Positions 34,430-43,514 of a DNA stretch of 64,000 bases are shown here, piece by piece. The translations under genes were made by a program, and so were the position numbers. Below the pieces are notes generated by a model. It was given only the letters and a program-made list of their open reading frames with translations, did not search any database and was not told the origin of the DNA. Within the stretch, counting starts at the first letter, position 1, and each line of letters starts with the position of its first letter. Source of the DNA: Streptococcus cuniculi (GTDB taxonomy: Bacteria > Bacillota > Bacilli > Lactobacillales > Streptococcaceae); NCBI RefSeq assembly GCF_001921845.1, contig NZ_MSJM01000001.1, forward strand, positions 276,437 through 340,436, given 5' to 3'.

Positions 34430-36553
34430 TTATCTCCTTGGTAAATTAATCATAAATGTTGTAGATAATCGCTTATCTCCTAAATCAATCAAATGAATCT
34501 CCCCTCCAATATCTATCAGGTTTTCTTTAACAGACGCTAGACCAATCCCTGTTCCATTAGTACTCGAACTCCATAAAGTAAAAATACTACTTGACTTTTC
34601 CTTAGGTATTCCACAACCATTGTCCGAAAAATAAATTCGAATATCTGTAGAAGTATATTCAATCTTTAATTCAATTAACTTATTATCAAAACGATCTAAT
34701 GCTTTTACAGAATTATTTAACAAGTTATCAAAGATAGTTTTCATTGTTTGTTCCGAACAAAATACTTTTAAATCTGCAATGCCATCTTGATAGTTTTCAA
34801 TAAATTCTATTTTTTCTTTTTTAAATGTAGCTTCGTTTTGAATTTTAAAATCACTCAACATATCAATTAACTGATGATTTGATTTCCTTAATTTACTTGA
34901 ATTAACTTTATCTAAAGATCCATTCACTAATTTCTCAATATCCATATATGATGATTTTAATACTGTTAAATCAAGATCAAATCCTTGTCTTTTAGCTAAC
35001 TCTACTTGTAAATCAATTTCATTGTTAATTGTAACCAACTTATTCTTAATAGAGTGCAACATTTCATAAAGAATCCCTTCTTTATTACTTAATTGAGCAT
35101 AAATTTTTATTTTTTTATCAACTTCTACTGTCGCCCTATCAATAGCATCTGCCCGTTCAGTAAGTTGGCTACTCGTCTCTTCAAATTGCTGAAGCAAAAC
35201 ATCTTTTTGATAATTTAGAATATCAGATTTTTCAATTATCTCTTTAAAACCGGTTAAAGAGTTACTTAGTTCAGTTCTAAATTCTCTTGCTTCTTCTTTT
35301 ACAACTTCCGATGCTTCTTTTGCTTCCTTTTTTATTTGATTGAATACATAGTTCTCCAAAACTGTGATATTTTTCCAAATGAAATCTTTTAAAATTTTAA
35401 ACTCCGCCGCATCTTCAATAAATCCAACCCTATCGGTAGCTTCTTTTAAAGCACCAAGCTCTAATAAAGATTGTCCATCAAGAAAAATATTCCCTACAAG
35501 ATCACGAGTACCAAAAGTTCTAAATATTCCTTGAGCATGTTTTTTGTCTATTTCTAACCAATCGTTATGTGGTTCTCCATATGGTACTATTCTAAAGTTA
35601 TCTCTAAAAACCTTAATATTACCATACTCATGTGGACGAATCCCTACCCTCCTCGTGAATAAATTCTTATCTCCTCTGTCTAAATAATATATTTCAAGAG
35701 ATAACTTTCCAATAGGAGAATCTCCATCAAACATACGAAAGCTTTCTCCATATTCTGGCTCACCATCAGAAAATATTTTCAAAGAACAGTAACCATCAGA
35801 ATATAATTGTGTCTCAATCTTACACCTTAAATAATTGAATGAATCATTTTTTATCTCTTCTTTATCAATTAATTTCTGATCTTGATAAAAAGAAATAAAA
35901 ATTTTAAATTCACCGCTCTCTACAGGATTTGGAGATAAAAATTTACTGATATCTTTTTTTAACCTATCAATTTCGACTTGTGTCCACTCATCTCTCAAAT
36001 GAGTTATCGTTAGAGAGAGACCGGTTTGTGAATCCGAGGAAATATTTTCAACGGTATATTCATTTTTTATTTCCTGTAATAATTTACTTCTATCGTCATA
36101 TTTATTCCAGTCAAAGTTAACTATCGTTTTTCGAGACGAATCTATCCCGATTGATTCCAAAATAAGACCACTACCTATCTTATCAACTCCAAATCTACCA
36201 ATCCCTTTCTCACCATTTGCAAAGCGCTTAATTAATTTACTCATCTTCTGAGAATCTATTCTTAATAATTTATTATTCTCCTTTGACGATCTCCCTAATT
36301 CCATCCAGTATCTATCAATCTGTTCTGTTGTCATACCGACTCCATTATCAACTATCTTTATAATAGAATTATCAGACGAAATCCAACCCTTATTTGAAAC
36401 TTCGAAATTATGAAATTCAATATTGACTCTTGTAGCTCCAGCATCATACGAATTTTTAATTAATTCAAATATTGCAACATTATTATTTGTAATTAATTCT
36501 TGACCAACTAGAGTTTTTAATTTTGAATTCGTCCTAAAAGTAAACTCTCCCAT
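34430..36553 (-). CDS. Double GHKL protein: Hsp90/MORC-like ATPase fused to a histidine-kinase-like module
   Basis: 707 residues. The first GHKL ATPase has E30-x3-N34-x2-D37 (FELIKNSYDAGAT), DNGVGM at 69-74 and GEKGIGRFG at 114-122, as in Hsp90/MORC-type ATPases. A middle region and a predicted coiled coil (about 400-490) follow. The C-terminal part has His500 in YEMLHSIKNKL (H-box-like), N box IFDNLLNNSVKAL at 607-619, DNGCGI at 644 and GTGIGLA at 667, as in histidine kinases. There are no membrane segments. It starts 2 bp after the methyltransferase and precedes the receiver gene, so it is the likely phospho-donor. A soluble sensor of foreign DNA is one reading. Confidence 0.8.
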   Translation of the reverse strand: MGEFTFRTNSKLKTLVGQELITNNNVAIFELIKNSYDAGATRVNIEFHNFEVSNKGWISSDNSIIKIVDNGVGMTTEQIDRYWMELGRSSKENNKLLRIDSQKMSKLIKRFANGEKGIGRFGVDKIGSGLILESIGIDSSRKTIVNFDWNKYDDRSKLLQEIKNEYTVENISSDSQTGLSLTITHLRDEWTQVEIDRLKKDISKFLSPNPVESGEFKIFISFYQDQKLIDKEEIKNDSFNYLRCKIETQLYSDGYCSLKIFSDGEPEYGESFRMFDGDSPIGKLSLEIYYLDRGDKNLFTRRVGIRPHEYGNIKVFRDNFRIVPYGEPHNDWLEIDKKHAQGIFRTFGTRDLVGNIFLDGQSLLELGALKEATDRVGFIEDAAEFKILKDFIWKNITVLENYVFNQIKKEAKEASEVVKEEAREFRTELSNSLTGFKEIIEKSDILNYQKDVLLQQFEETSSQLTERADAIDRATVEVDKKIKIYAQLSNKEGILYEMLHSIKNKLVTINNEIDLQVELAKRQGFDLDLTVLKSSYMDIEKLVNGSLDKVNSSKLRKSNHQLIDMLSDFKIQNEATFKKEKIEFIENYQDGIADLKVFCSEQTMKTIFDNLLNNSVKALDRFDNKLIELKIEYTSTDIRIYFSDNGCGIPKEKSSSIFTLWSSSTNGTGIGLASVKENLIDIGGEIHLIDLGDKRLSTTFMINLPRR

Positions 36554-36555
36554 AA

Positions 36556-37740
36556 TTAGCTCCTATTAAAACTATCTATTGTAATTCCTACTTGCTCAGC
36601 AAACAATGGTGGAATCGCATTAGCAACTTGAGTATATCTAGGTACATCTTTTTTTCGACGCTCTCCACCTGTCGTATACGGTCCCTTGAACTCATAGTCA
36701 TCTGGAAAACTTTGAATTCTTGCGTGTTCTCTAACAGTCATTATTCTTGGCTCAGAATAATGAATGTAATCATCTGGAATAGACGTTATTGTATTGCATA
36801 CCGAATTTGATTTTAATGGAGTCACCCCTCTTTTTTTTAAGCCTTCAACAAGATTCATCGAAGGTGTAATTCGTATAGCCTTATCTGATACATTCATTAA
36901 TTGTTCAAAAAGTTGGACTGTAGATTCCTTATGTTTTGCAAAACGATGACTATCTGGGATATCATCTTTTAAATTTTTTCTCATTAGTCGCTGATAGTTA
37001 CTACCAATTTTACCATATAAGCCATTTTTGAAATTCTTAGTATCCATACTATCAATTTGTCCTTGAACTTGTGTTAAATCTCCAATAGCTTGAGATACAG
37101 TGATAGGCAACTCCAGGTCCTTTCTGTGTAAAAAATCGGGAATATGATTATACAAATTATCAAAAAATTCTTCTGTAATATTTTCATCTTTTGAAGCAAA
37201 CAGGATAAATCTCTTTCTATTTTGAGGTACTCCAAAATCTGACATTAATACTAATTTATAAATAACAAAATAATCTAATTTTTCAAGAATCTCAATCAAG
37301 ATAGTAGAATAATTTTGATTCTTTCCATTTACTTTGAAGTCTACTGTAAAACCTTGAACATTTTCAAAAAACAACATTCTAGGCTGAATCAATTGAATCA
37401 TTTCGATGTAAGAATGCATCAATTGATTTCGTGCATCACTATTTTCTCTTTTGCCTGCCATTGAAAAACCTTGGCAAGGAGGTCCACCAACAACTAAATC
37501 TATTTTTCCTCTTAGCAAAGCTAGTTCTTGATGATGTTTACTCAGTAATTCATTTATATCCCAATTTTTCATCTCTAACCATTTAGGCCAATCAAAATGA
37601 TTCTTTTTATCAATCAAATTGTATTTTAACGTCTCAAAAGCATGATGATTTTTCTCTACTGCAAAGACTCCTTTGAGACCTGCATTATGCAATCCCAACG
37701 ACAGACCTCCTGATCCTGCAAATAAATCTATATATTTCAT
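36556..37740 (-). CDS. Cytosine-5 DNA methyltransferase (Dcm/type II-like)
   Basis: 394 residues from MKYIDLFAGSGG; an in-frame extension upstream lacks a ribosome binding site. Motif I DLFAGSGG, motif IV GGPPCQGFS with catalytic Cys89, motif VI ENV, motif VIII QNRKR, a motif IX region (REHARIQSFPD), and motif X QVANAIPP are intact. The target recognition region before motif IX is about 100 residues. It heads a tightly spaced operon and there is no recognisable nuclease gene beside it. Its target site is unknown. Confidence 0.92.
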   Translation of the reverse strand: MKYIDLFAGSGGLSLGLHNAGLKGVFAVEKNHHAFETLKYNLIDKKNHFDWPKWLEMKNWDINELLSKHHQELALLRGKIDLVVGGPPCQGFSMAGKRENSDARNQLMHSYIEMIQLIQPRMLFFENVQGFTVDFKVNGKNQNYSTILIEILEKLDYFVIYKLVLMSDFGVPQNRKRFILFASKDENITEEFFDNLYNHIPDFLHRKDLELPITVSQAIGDLTQVQGQIDSMDTKNFKNGLYGKIGSNYQRLMRKNLKDDIPDSHRFAKHKESTVQLFEQLMNVSDKAIRITPSMNLVEGLKKRGVTPLKSNSVCNTITSIPDDYIHYSEPRIMTVREHARIQSFPDDYEFKGPYTTGGERRKKDVPRYTQVANAIPPLFAEQVGITIDSFNRS

Positions 37741-37770
37741 TCTCGTCCTCGTAATTCTTATACTACTTTC

Positions 37771-37779
37771 ATTATACCA
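37771..37779 (-). promoter_or_regulatory. Extended -10 promoter of the methyltransferase operon
   Basis: TGGTATAAT on the minus strand, 31 bp before the start at 37740, with T-rich DNA upstream and no strong -35. Confidence 0.55.
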
Positions 37780-37831
37780 CAAAAAAACACCTTTCCAGAT
37801 GAATCCACTGAAAGACCACGACAAACGCATG

Positions 37832-37873
37832 AAAAATTGCACCTATCTTAATTTTTGATAAGTGCAATTTTTT
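37832..37873 (-). terminator. Hairpin between the island membrane gene and the methyltransferase operon
   Basis: AAAAATTGCACTTATC / GATAGGTGCAATTTTT as minus-strand RNA, with one U-G pair. It insulates the operon promoter from upstream transcription. The remaining bases up to 38101 show no gene. Confidence 0.65.
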
Positions 37874-38101
37874 AGGCTGGCTATTTTATCTCATTTCTAT
37901 TAATCTAAGGAAAGTTAAACGAATAACTATAAAATGAGAAGCTCATCAAATTATTCCATCGTCAGCATAAATAACTCGGAATACAAGATTAACACTAAAG
38001 TCAAATATTGCCTTTTCTTATCACTAGGCTAATTTAGGAAAACCACCATAATTTACTATATTTATTTCTTAAATTCTCTTTTTCCCAATTATAGTACCTA
38101 T

Positions 38102-38671
38102 TTAGAAAACTGTAATAATCTTCAGTATGGGCTTTATTTCATTAAATTCTTTCTCCAATTTATACCTTTCTTTTTCTAAATTAAAAAAATTTTCTGATTT
38201 GTTAAAAGTATGCCCCGCAACTTCTTGATTCATTTCTAATTCAACTAGGTATCTTAAATTGCTTCCAGAATATTTTTCTATGATATCTGATTTAGAACAG
38301 TATTTTTCAAGTTGTTCATAAAAACTATCATAATAATTATTTTTCTTGTTTATATTTATTTCTATAACTGTTTTATCTTTTATTATCTTGTTATGCGTTT
38401 CTATTTCTAATTGATGATTCTCATCTTTTGTATTATACAGATTGGCCGTTAATAAAATTGGATAGTCCTCTATTTCACTTGGAAAGGCTATGGCCGACTC
38501 ATAAAATTTGTCTAATTTGTCTAACTCTGTCAAAAGAGTATTTTGATTTCTTGTATAAAAAAATGTAACATAAGAAAAAATTATTGGTATGATAACTACT
38601 AAGATCTTACCTAAATTCTTTAATTTATCCGCTAATTTGTTCAAATTAATATCCTTAATAACTTTTAGCAT
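38102..38671 (-). CDS. Unknown single-span membrane protein
   Basis: 189 residues, one membrane helix at about 20-40 (ILVVIIPIIFSYVTFFYT), then a Lys/Glu/Asn-rich helical domain. I do not recognise a family. Codon use and base composition are AT-rich like the rest of the island. It lies between the valS end and the methyltransferase operon and is separated from the operon by a terminator, so it need not belong to the same system. A phage-side or accessory function is a guess. Confidence 0.55.
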   Translation of the reverse strand: MLKVIKDINLNKLADKLKNLGKILVVIIPIIFSYVTFFYTRNQNTLLTELDKLDKFYESAIAFPSEIEDYPILLTANLYNTKDENHQLEIETHNKIIKDKTVIEININKKNNYYDSFYEQLEKYCSKSDIIEKYSGSNLRYLVELEMNQEVAGHTFNKSENFFNLEKERYKLEKEFNEIKPILKIITVF

Positions 38672-38742
38672 CTACTGTTTTCTCCATTCTAAATATATTA
38701 CAACCCCCAACCTTTTTAGGCCGGGTTTTCATATTTATGGAG

Positions 38743-41394
38743 CTATCCCACCAACTTCTTCATCTCTTCAATCCGTGCGACGGTGGCGTCGTATTTGGTT
38801 TGGTAGTCGGCTTGTTTGGTGCGTTCTTTTTCAACGACTTCTGGTTTGGCGTTGGCAACGAATTTTTCGTTGGCGAGTTTTTTGCCAACCATGTCGAGTT
38901 CTTTCTGCCATTTGGCAAGTTCTTTTTCAAGACGAGCCAATTCTTCTTCGACATTGAGCAGATCTGCAAGAGGTAGATAGATTTCTGCTCCTGTGATGAC
39001 GCTTGACATGGCAAGTTCTGGTGCGGTTAGGCTTGCATCAATTTCCAAATGTTCTGGATTGGTGAAGCGTTTGATGTAGTTGACATTTGCCTTAAAGAAA
39101 TCTTCTAACTGGCTATCCGTTGGCTTAATCAAGAGCGTAATCGGCTTACTTGGGGCAACGTTGACTTCGCTTCGAGCATTTCGCACGGCACGAATCACAT
39201 CTTTCAACGCTTCTACGCCATTTGCCGCTGCCTCATTTTCAAACTCAGGACGAACCACTGGGTAGCTTGCAGTCACAATGCTGCCTGTTGAAATCTGACC
39301 AAAGATTTCCTCGGTTACAAATGGCATGATTGGGTGAAGCAGGCGCAAGATTTGATCCAAGGTATAGAGAAGAACCGAACGGGTCATGACTTTTTCTGCC
39401 TCATCATCGCTATAAAGCACTTCCTTGGTCAACTCCACATACCAGTCCGCAAATTCGTCCCAGATGAAATTGTAGAGAATATGTCCTGCCACGCCAAACT
39501 CAAACTTATCAAAGTTTTCTGTCACCTTGGCAATGGTTTCATTAAGGTTGTGGAGAATCCAACGGTCGGTAACATTTCCGGCTTCGCTTGTAGCCACTTT
39601 TGCGACATTTTCACGCGCCTCATCAAGGTTCAAGCCCTCATTATTCATGAGAATGTAGCGAGAAATATTCCAGATTTTGTTAATGAAATTCCACGATGCG
39701 TCCATCTTTTCGTATGAGAAACGAACGTCTTGTCCTGGCGCAGAACCATTTGACAGGAACCAGCGAAGACTGTCGGTACCATATTTCTCAATAACATCCA
39801 TTGGATCAATACCATTTCCAAGAGATTTAGACATCTTACGTCCTTCTTCATCACGAATCAGACCATGGATAAGAGCATTTCTAAATGGACTCTTTCCTGT
39901 AAATTCAATTCCTTGGAAAATCATGCGTGATACCCAGAAAGGAATAATATCATAACCAGTTACAAGTGTTGAATTTGGATAGTAGCGTTTGAAGTCAGCG
40001 CTATCTTCATCTGGCCAGCCCATGGTAGAAAACGGCCAAAGGGCAGAGCTGAACCAAGTATCAAGCACATCTGAGTCCTGGGTCCAGCCATCCCCTTCTG
40101 GTGCCTCTTCGCCCACGTAAATCTCACCTGCTTCGTTGTACCAGGCAGGGATTTGGTGACCCCACCAGAGCTGACGTGAGATAACCCAGTCGTGAATATT
40201 TTCCATCCATTGCAGATAAGTATCGTTGAAACGTGGTGGGTAAAACTCAACCTTGTCCTCTGTGGCTTGGTTAGCAATGGCATTCTTAGCCAATTGATCC
40301 ATTTTTACAAACCACTGCGTGGACAAACGTGGTTCCACAACGGCACCGCTACGCTCAGAGTGTCCGACAGAATGCACGCGTTTTTCGATTTCCACAAGGG
40401 CACCCAATTCTTCCAATTTAGCTACGACTGCCTTACGAGCTTCAAAGCGATCCATTCCTGAAAATTCACCCGCCAAGTCATTCATAGTCCCATCATCGTT
40501 CATGACATTGACTTGCGGAAGATTGTGGCGTTGGCCAACAAGGAAGTCATTTGGATCGTGGGCAGGTGTGATTTTTACCACCCCTGTTCCAAATTCTGGA
40601 TCTGCATGTTCATCGGCCACGATTGGAATAGCTTTATTGACAATCGGCAAGATAACGTTTTGGCCAATCAAGTCCTTGTACCGAGAATCTTCTGGGTTTA
40701 CAGCAACAGCAACGTCTCCGAACATGGTTTCTGGTCGTGTTGTCGCCACTTGCAACGCACGCGAACCGTCTTCTAACATGTAGTTCATGTGGTAGAAAGC
40801 ACCTTCGACATCTTTGTGAATCACCTCGATATCCGAAAGCGCTGTGCGAGCTGCTGGATCCCAGTTGATGATAAATTCTCCACGGTAAATCCAGCCTTTT
40901 TTATACAAATCAACAAAGACCTTACGAACGGCCTTTGACAAGCCCTCATCAAGGGTGAAACGCTCGCGCGAGTAATCAAGCGATAGGCCCATTTTGCCCC
41001 ACTGCTCCTTGATGGTCGCTGCATATTCGTCTTTCCATTCCCAGACTTTCTCTAAGAATTTCTCACGCCCCAAGTCATAGCGAGTAATACCTTGCTCGCG
41101 GAGACGCTCTTCAACCTTGGCTTGAGTGGCAATCCCTGCGTGGTCCATCCCTGGCAGCCACAAGGTATCAAAGCCCTGCATGCGTTTTTGACGGATGATA
41201 ATGTCTTGAAGCGTCGTGTCCCAAGCGTGACCAAGGTGCAATTTCCCCGTCACATTTGGCGGTGGAATCACGATTGAGTAGGGCTTAGCCGTCTCATCTT
41301 CAGATGGCTTAAAGACATCTGCCTCTAGCCATTTCGCATAACGACCAGCCTCAACCTCGGCTGGATTGTATTTTGGTGATAATTCTTTTGACAT
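38743..41394 (-). CDS. valS: Valyl-tRNA synthetase
   Basis: 883 residues from [22 protein letters not shown], preceded by AAAGGA. The open frame extends 276 bp further but that part has no start signal. Class I motifs: HIGH-type [16 protein letters not shown], the KMSKS loop [11 protein letters not shown], and the editing-domain [10 protein letters not shown]. The C-terminal coiled-coil arm ([20 protein letters not shown]...) is typical of ValRS. It follows genes for a glyoxalase, a flavin reductase and a GNAT enzyme behind one T-box leader. Confidence 0.97.
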   Translation of the reverse strand: MSKELSPKYNPAEVEAGRYAKWLEADVFKPSEDETAKPYSIVIPPPNVTGKLHLGHAWDTTLQDIIIRQKRMQGFDTLWLPGMDHAGIATQAKVEERLREQGITRYDLGREKFLEKVWEWKDEYAATIKEQWGKMGLSLDYSRERFTLDEGLSKAVRKVFVDLYKKGWIYRGEFIINWDPAARTALSDIEVIHKDVEGAFYHMNYMLEDGSRALQVATTRPETMFGDVAVAVNPEDSRYKDLIGQNVILPIVNKAIPIVADEHADPEFGTGVVKITPAHDPNDFLVGQRHNLPQVNVMNDDGTMNDLAGEFSGMDRFEARKAVVAKLEELGALVEIEKRVHSVGHSERSGAVVEPRLSTQWFVKMDQLAKNAIANQATEDKVEFYPPRFNDTYLQWMENIHDWVISRQLWWGHQIPAWYNEAGEIYVGEEAPEGDGWTQDSDVLDTWFSSALWPFSTMGWPDEDSADFKRYYPNSTLVTGYDIIPFWVSRMIFQGIEFTGKSPFRNALIHGLIRDEEGRKMSKSLGNGIDPMDVIEKYGTDSLRWFLSNGSAPGQDVRFSYEKMDASWNFINKIWNISRYILMNNEGLNLDEARENVAKVATSEAGNVTDRWILHNLNETIAKVTENFDKFEFGVAGHILYNFIWDEFADWYVELTKEVLYSDDEAEKVMTRSVLLYTLDQILRLLHPIMPFVTEEIFGQISTGSIVTASYPVVRPEFENEAAANGVEALKDVIRAVRNARSEVNVAPSKPITLLIKPTDSQLEDFFKANVNYIKRFTNPEHLEIDASLTAPELAMSSVITGAEIYLPLADLLNVEEELARLEKELAKWQKELDMVGKKLANEKFVANAKPEVVEKERTKQADYQTKYDATVARIEEMKKLVG

Positions 41395-41436
41395 GATTTG
41401 TCCTTTCTTTTTATAGAGATTCGTTAAACATTCTTC

Positions 41437-41482
41437 AAACTCTGAGAAAGATTGAATATACAGTTTTTCTTTCTCAGAGTTT
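41437..41482. repeat. 14-bp perfect inverted repeat in front of valS
   Basis: AAACTCTGAGAAAG, 18-base loop, CTTTCTCAGAGTTT, about 45 bp before the valS start. It could be an RNA hairpin in the operon transcript, for processing or attenuation. There is no T-run after it. Confidence 0.5.
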
Positions 41483-41647
41483 ACGATAATCATTAGTCCA
41501 GAGCGACATTCCGGTACATAGCGATAGACATAAGAGAGTATCCTAGGGAGTTTTTCCTTTGTTCGAGGAAACGACTTAGAAATAATTTGATGAGAAAAGT
41601 GTAATTTTATGGTTATCTTATGTTTAAGGACAAGCACTACTATTTCT

Positions 41648-42055
41648 CTAAGAGAAGGTCGCATATTCATTCTCCTCCCACACCACTTCCAACTTCACCC
41701 GATCTGGGTCTTCAAAAAAGACGGCGTAGTGGTCTGGGCCTCCGGCATGTGGGTAGCGGTCATCATAAAGTAGGGTTACGCCATCAGAGCGCAGGCGCTC
41801 ACGCAAAGCATCAACCTGCGCCTTGCTTGGGAGGCAAAAGGCGAGGTGATTGAGACCTGTTTGCTTTCTGTGATAGCTCGGTTCGCTGTAGTCCTCCTCG
41901 GTCTGGACAAAGACGAGATAGGTAGCCCGATAGCGGTAACAAAAGCCCTCTTCCCACTCTTGATACAATTCGTAGCCCAATTCCGCAAAGAGCTTGTCAT
42001 AAAAGAGGCGACTATTTGCGAGATTCGACACATTGATTTCGATATGGTGGAGCAT
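41648..42055 (-). CDS. Glyoxalase/bleomycin-resistance (VOC) family protein
   Basis: 135 residues from [23 protein letters not shown]. It has the VOC fold with metal-ligand positions His3 or His4 and Glu in the first half. [11 protein letters not shown] and KLEVVW follow in the second half. Short and single-domain. It starts 1 bp after the flavin reductase gene, so translation is probably coupled. Substrate unknown. Confidence 0.82.
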   Translation of the reverse strand: MLHHIEINVSNLANSRLFYDKLFAELGYELYQEWEEGFCYRYRATYLVFVQTEEDYSEPSYHRKQTGLNHLAFCLPSKAQVDALRERLRSDGVTLLYDDRYPHAGGPDHYAVFFEDPDRVKLEVVWEENEYATFS

Positions 42056-42056
42056 G

Positions 42057-42641
42057 CTACTTTCTCGACTTTCGCTGATTTTTTCTTGCTGCTTTAAGAA
42101 CAGACCCCATTTTATCACTGCGCTCTTCTTCTAAGTAGCGATAAATCCGTTCTTTACCGTCGCCCATATAGAGAATTGGATTGAAAGCCTTGCTTTGGAA
42201 CTTTCCGTCTGCTACCAGCTTTTCATCTACATGGCGGTGAATGATGCGGGCGATGAAATTCGTATAGTTTCCAAATTCAGCCACTTCCTCCACCTGACAT
42301 TCTAAAACGAGCGGACAGTCATCTATCAAAGGGACATCTAATGTCAAGCCCTCTTGATAGGTCAAATTTGTCAAGCCAAATTTATCGCGACCACTATGGA
42401 AACCTGCCTGCTCAATTTCAAGCATGTGAGTTTCTAAGGGAAGGTTGAGACTAAAACTGCCATATTTCTGAATTTGCCGACAAGCATTGCCACCTGAAAA
42501 CAGACCAATGACCAGCATATCTCCCAAGGTATAAGAAGAACTGGAGGTCGTGAGATTGTAGCCCCACTTCTCATCCTTATAGCCTAGAAAAAATATAGGA
42601 AATCCATAATAAAGTTTTTGCGTTTCAAAGACCTTTTTCAT
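42057..42641 (-). CDS. Flavin reductase-like, FMN-binding split-barrel protein
   Basis: 194 residues from MKKVFETQKLYYGFPIFFLGYKD. The GYNLTTSSSSYTLGDMLVIGLFSGGNACRQI and FSLNLP stretches fit the flavin reductase-like domain, which binds FMN and sometimes reduces it. It overlaps the GNAT gene by 17 bp. The activity is inferred from the fold only. Confidence 0.75.
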   Translation of the reverse strand: MKKVFETQKLYYGFPIFFLGYKDEKWGYNLTTSSSSYTLGDMLVIGLFSGGNACRQIQKYGSFSLNLPLETHMLEIEQAGFHSGRDKFGLTNLTYQEGLTLDVPLIDDCPLVLECQVEEVAEFGNYTNFIARIIHRHVDEKLVADGKFQSKAFNPILYMGDGKERIYRYLEEERSDKMGSVLKAARKNQRKSRK

Positions 42642-43218
42642 GTTGTGCCTCCCATTCTGTCCGCAGCAAGCCATAAGCCAACTCATCACAATGATTTCCT
42701 TCAAAATCCTTGTAGCCACGAATCCTTGCTTCTAAGGTGAAGCCTAGCTTTTCTGCGACACGCTTACTCTGCTGGTTGGAGCTGTAACATCTAATTTCGA
42801 CCTTATGAAGATGAAGCACAGTAAAGCCGACTTCAATCAGCGCTGCAACTGCTTCTGGCATATAGCCCTTGCCCCAAAAGTCTGGATGAAGAAGGTAGCC
42901 CATCTCAAAAACATCATCCGAACGGCGATGGTTAAAATCACAAGAACCTATGATCCGATTGCTTCCTTTGACAGTAATTCCATAACCAGATGGTAAGTTC
43001 TCTTTTGCGAGGTTTTCGAAATACTTGTGCTCAACATACTCCCGTTCTTCCTCAAGAGTAGCTATCGGTGGAAAACCAGCGGGATGACACACCTCAGGCA
43101 AGCTGGCATAGGCAAACAGGTCTTTGACATCCTCTACCGTCCGCTGACGCAATATCAAGCGCTCGGTCTCCACTTTGGGCAAGCATTTCCCATCATACTC
43201 TTCTAAAAGGTTCAGCAT
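42625..43218 (-). CDS. GNAT-family acetyltransferase (RimJ/RimL type)
   Basis: 197 residues from MLNLLEEYDGKCLPKVETERLILRQ, preceded by GAGGAAAC. TERLILRQRTVEDVKDLF and WGKGYMPEAVAALIEVGFTVLHLHKVE...N.QSKRVAEKLGF are the usual acetyl-CoA binding parts of RimL-like enzymes, which modify protein N-termini or small amines. It is the first gene after the T-box leader. The upstream extension of the frame lies inside the T-box. Confidence 0.85.
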   Translation of the reverse strand: MLNLLEEYDGKCLPKVETERLILRQRTVEDVKDLFAYASLPEVCHPAGFPPIATLEEEREYVEHKYFENLAKENLPSGYGITVKGSNRIIGSCDFNHRRSDDVFEMGYLLHPDFWGKGYMPEAVAALIEVGFTVLHLHKVEIRCYSSNQQSKRVAEKLGFTLEARIRGYKDFEGNHCDELAYGLLRTEWEAQHEKGL

Positions 43219-43261
43219 CGTTTCCTCACTTTCTAGAGATTCTTTCCTCTTTCCAACAAAA

Positions 43262-43453
43262 AATCGCCCCTGCCGTATGACAGGGACGAAAGTTAAGACT
43301 AATTTCCGCGGTACCACCCAGATTCGGACCGAAATCCGCTCTTGTTCTTATTTCTATTCTCAATCCTCAGCAACAAATACTGACATCTGTGCGGATTTCT
43401 CAACACCACCGCTTTCTGTAACAGACAAACTCACTATCCCTCTGATTGGCTTT
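43262..43453 (-). promoter_or_regulatory. T-box riboswitch leader of the valS operon
   Basis: On the minus strand, GGGTGGTACCGCGG is the conserved T-box/antiterminator sequence (about 43306-43319). It is followed by a terminator stem CCCTGTCATACGGCAGGG and a T-run (43264-43287). Upstream lies a folded region that would be stem I. T-box RNAs sense uncharged tRNA. With valS downstream, tRNA-Val is the expected ligand. I could not assign the specifier codon by eye. Confidence 0.88.
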
Positions 43454-43482
43454 ATTGTAGCAGATTTTCTAGGAAATTGCAA
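43454..43482 (-). promoter_or_regulatory. Promoter of the T-box/valS operon
   Basis: TTGCAA, 17 bp, TACAAT on the minus strand, just before the T-box leader. Confidence 0.7.
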
Positions 43483-43514
43483 CTGCTTATACTATTAAAG
43501 ACCCTAGGCTTGTC

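Noticed and set aside
33778..36553. Ordinary two-component regulatory system
   Set aside because: The kinase-like protein has no membrane segments and carries an Hsp90-like module, and the receiver has no DNA-binding domain.
34430..37740. Classic type II restriction-modification system
   Set aside because: There is a methyltransferase, but the neighbour is a double GHKL protein and not a nuclease. No PD-(D/E)XK or HNH motif was seen in the operon.
41395..41670. N-terminal extension of valS by 92 residues
   Set aside because: No ribosome binding site at the far ATG, and the family start [17 protein letters not shown] has one. The extension includes the inverted repeat.
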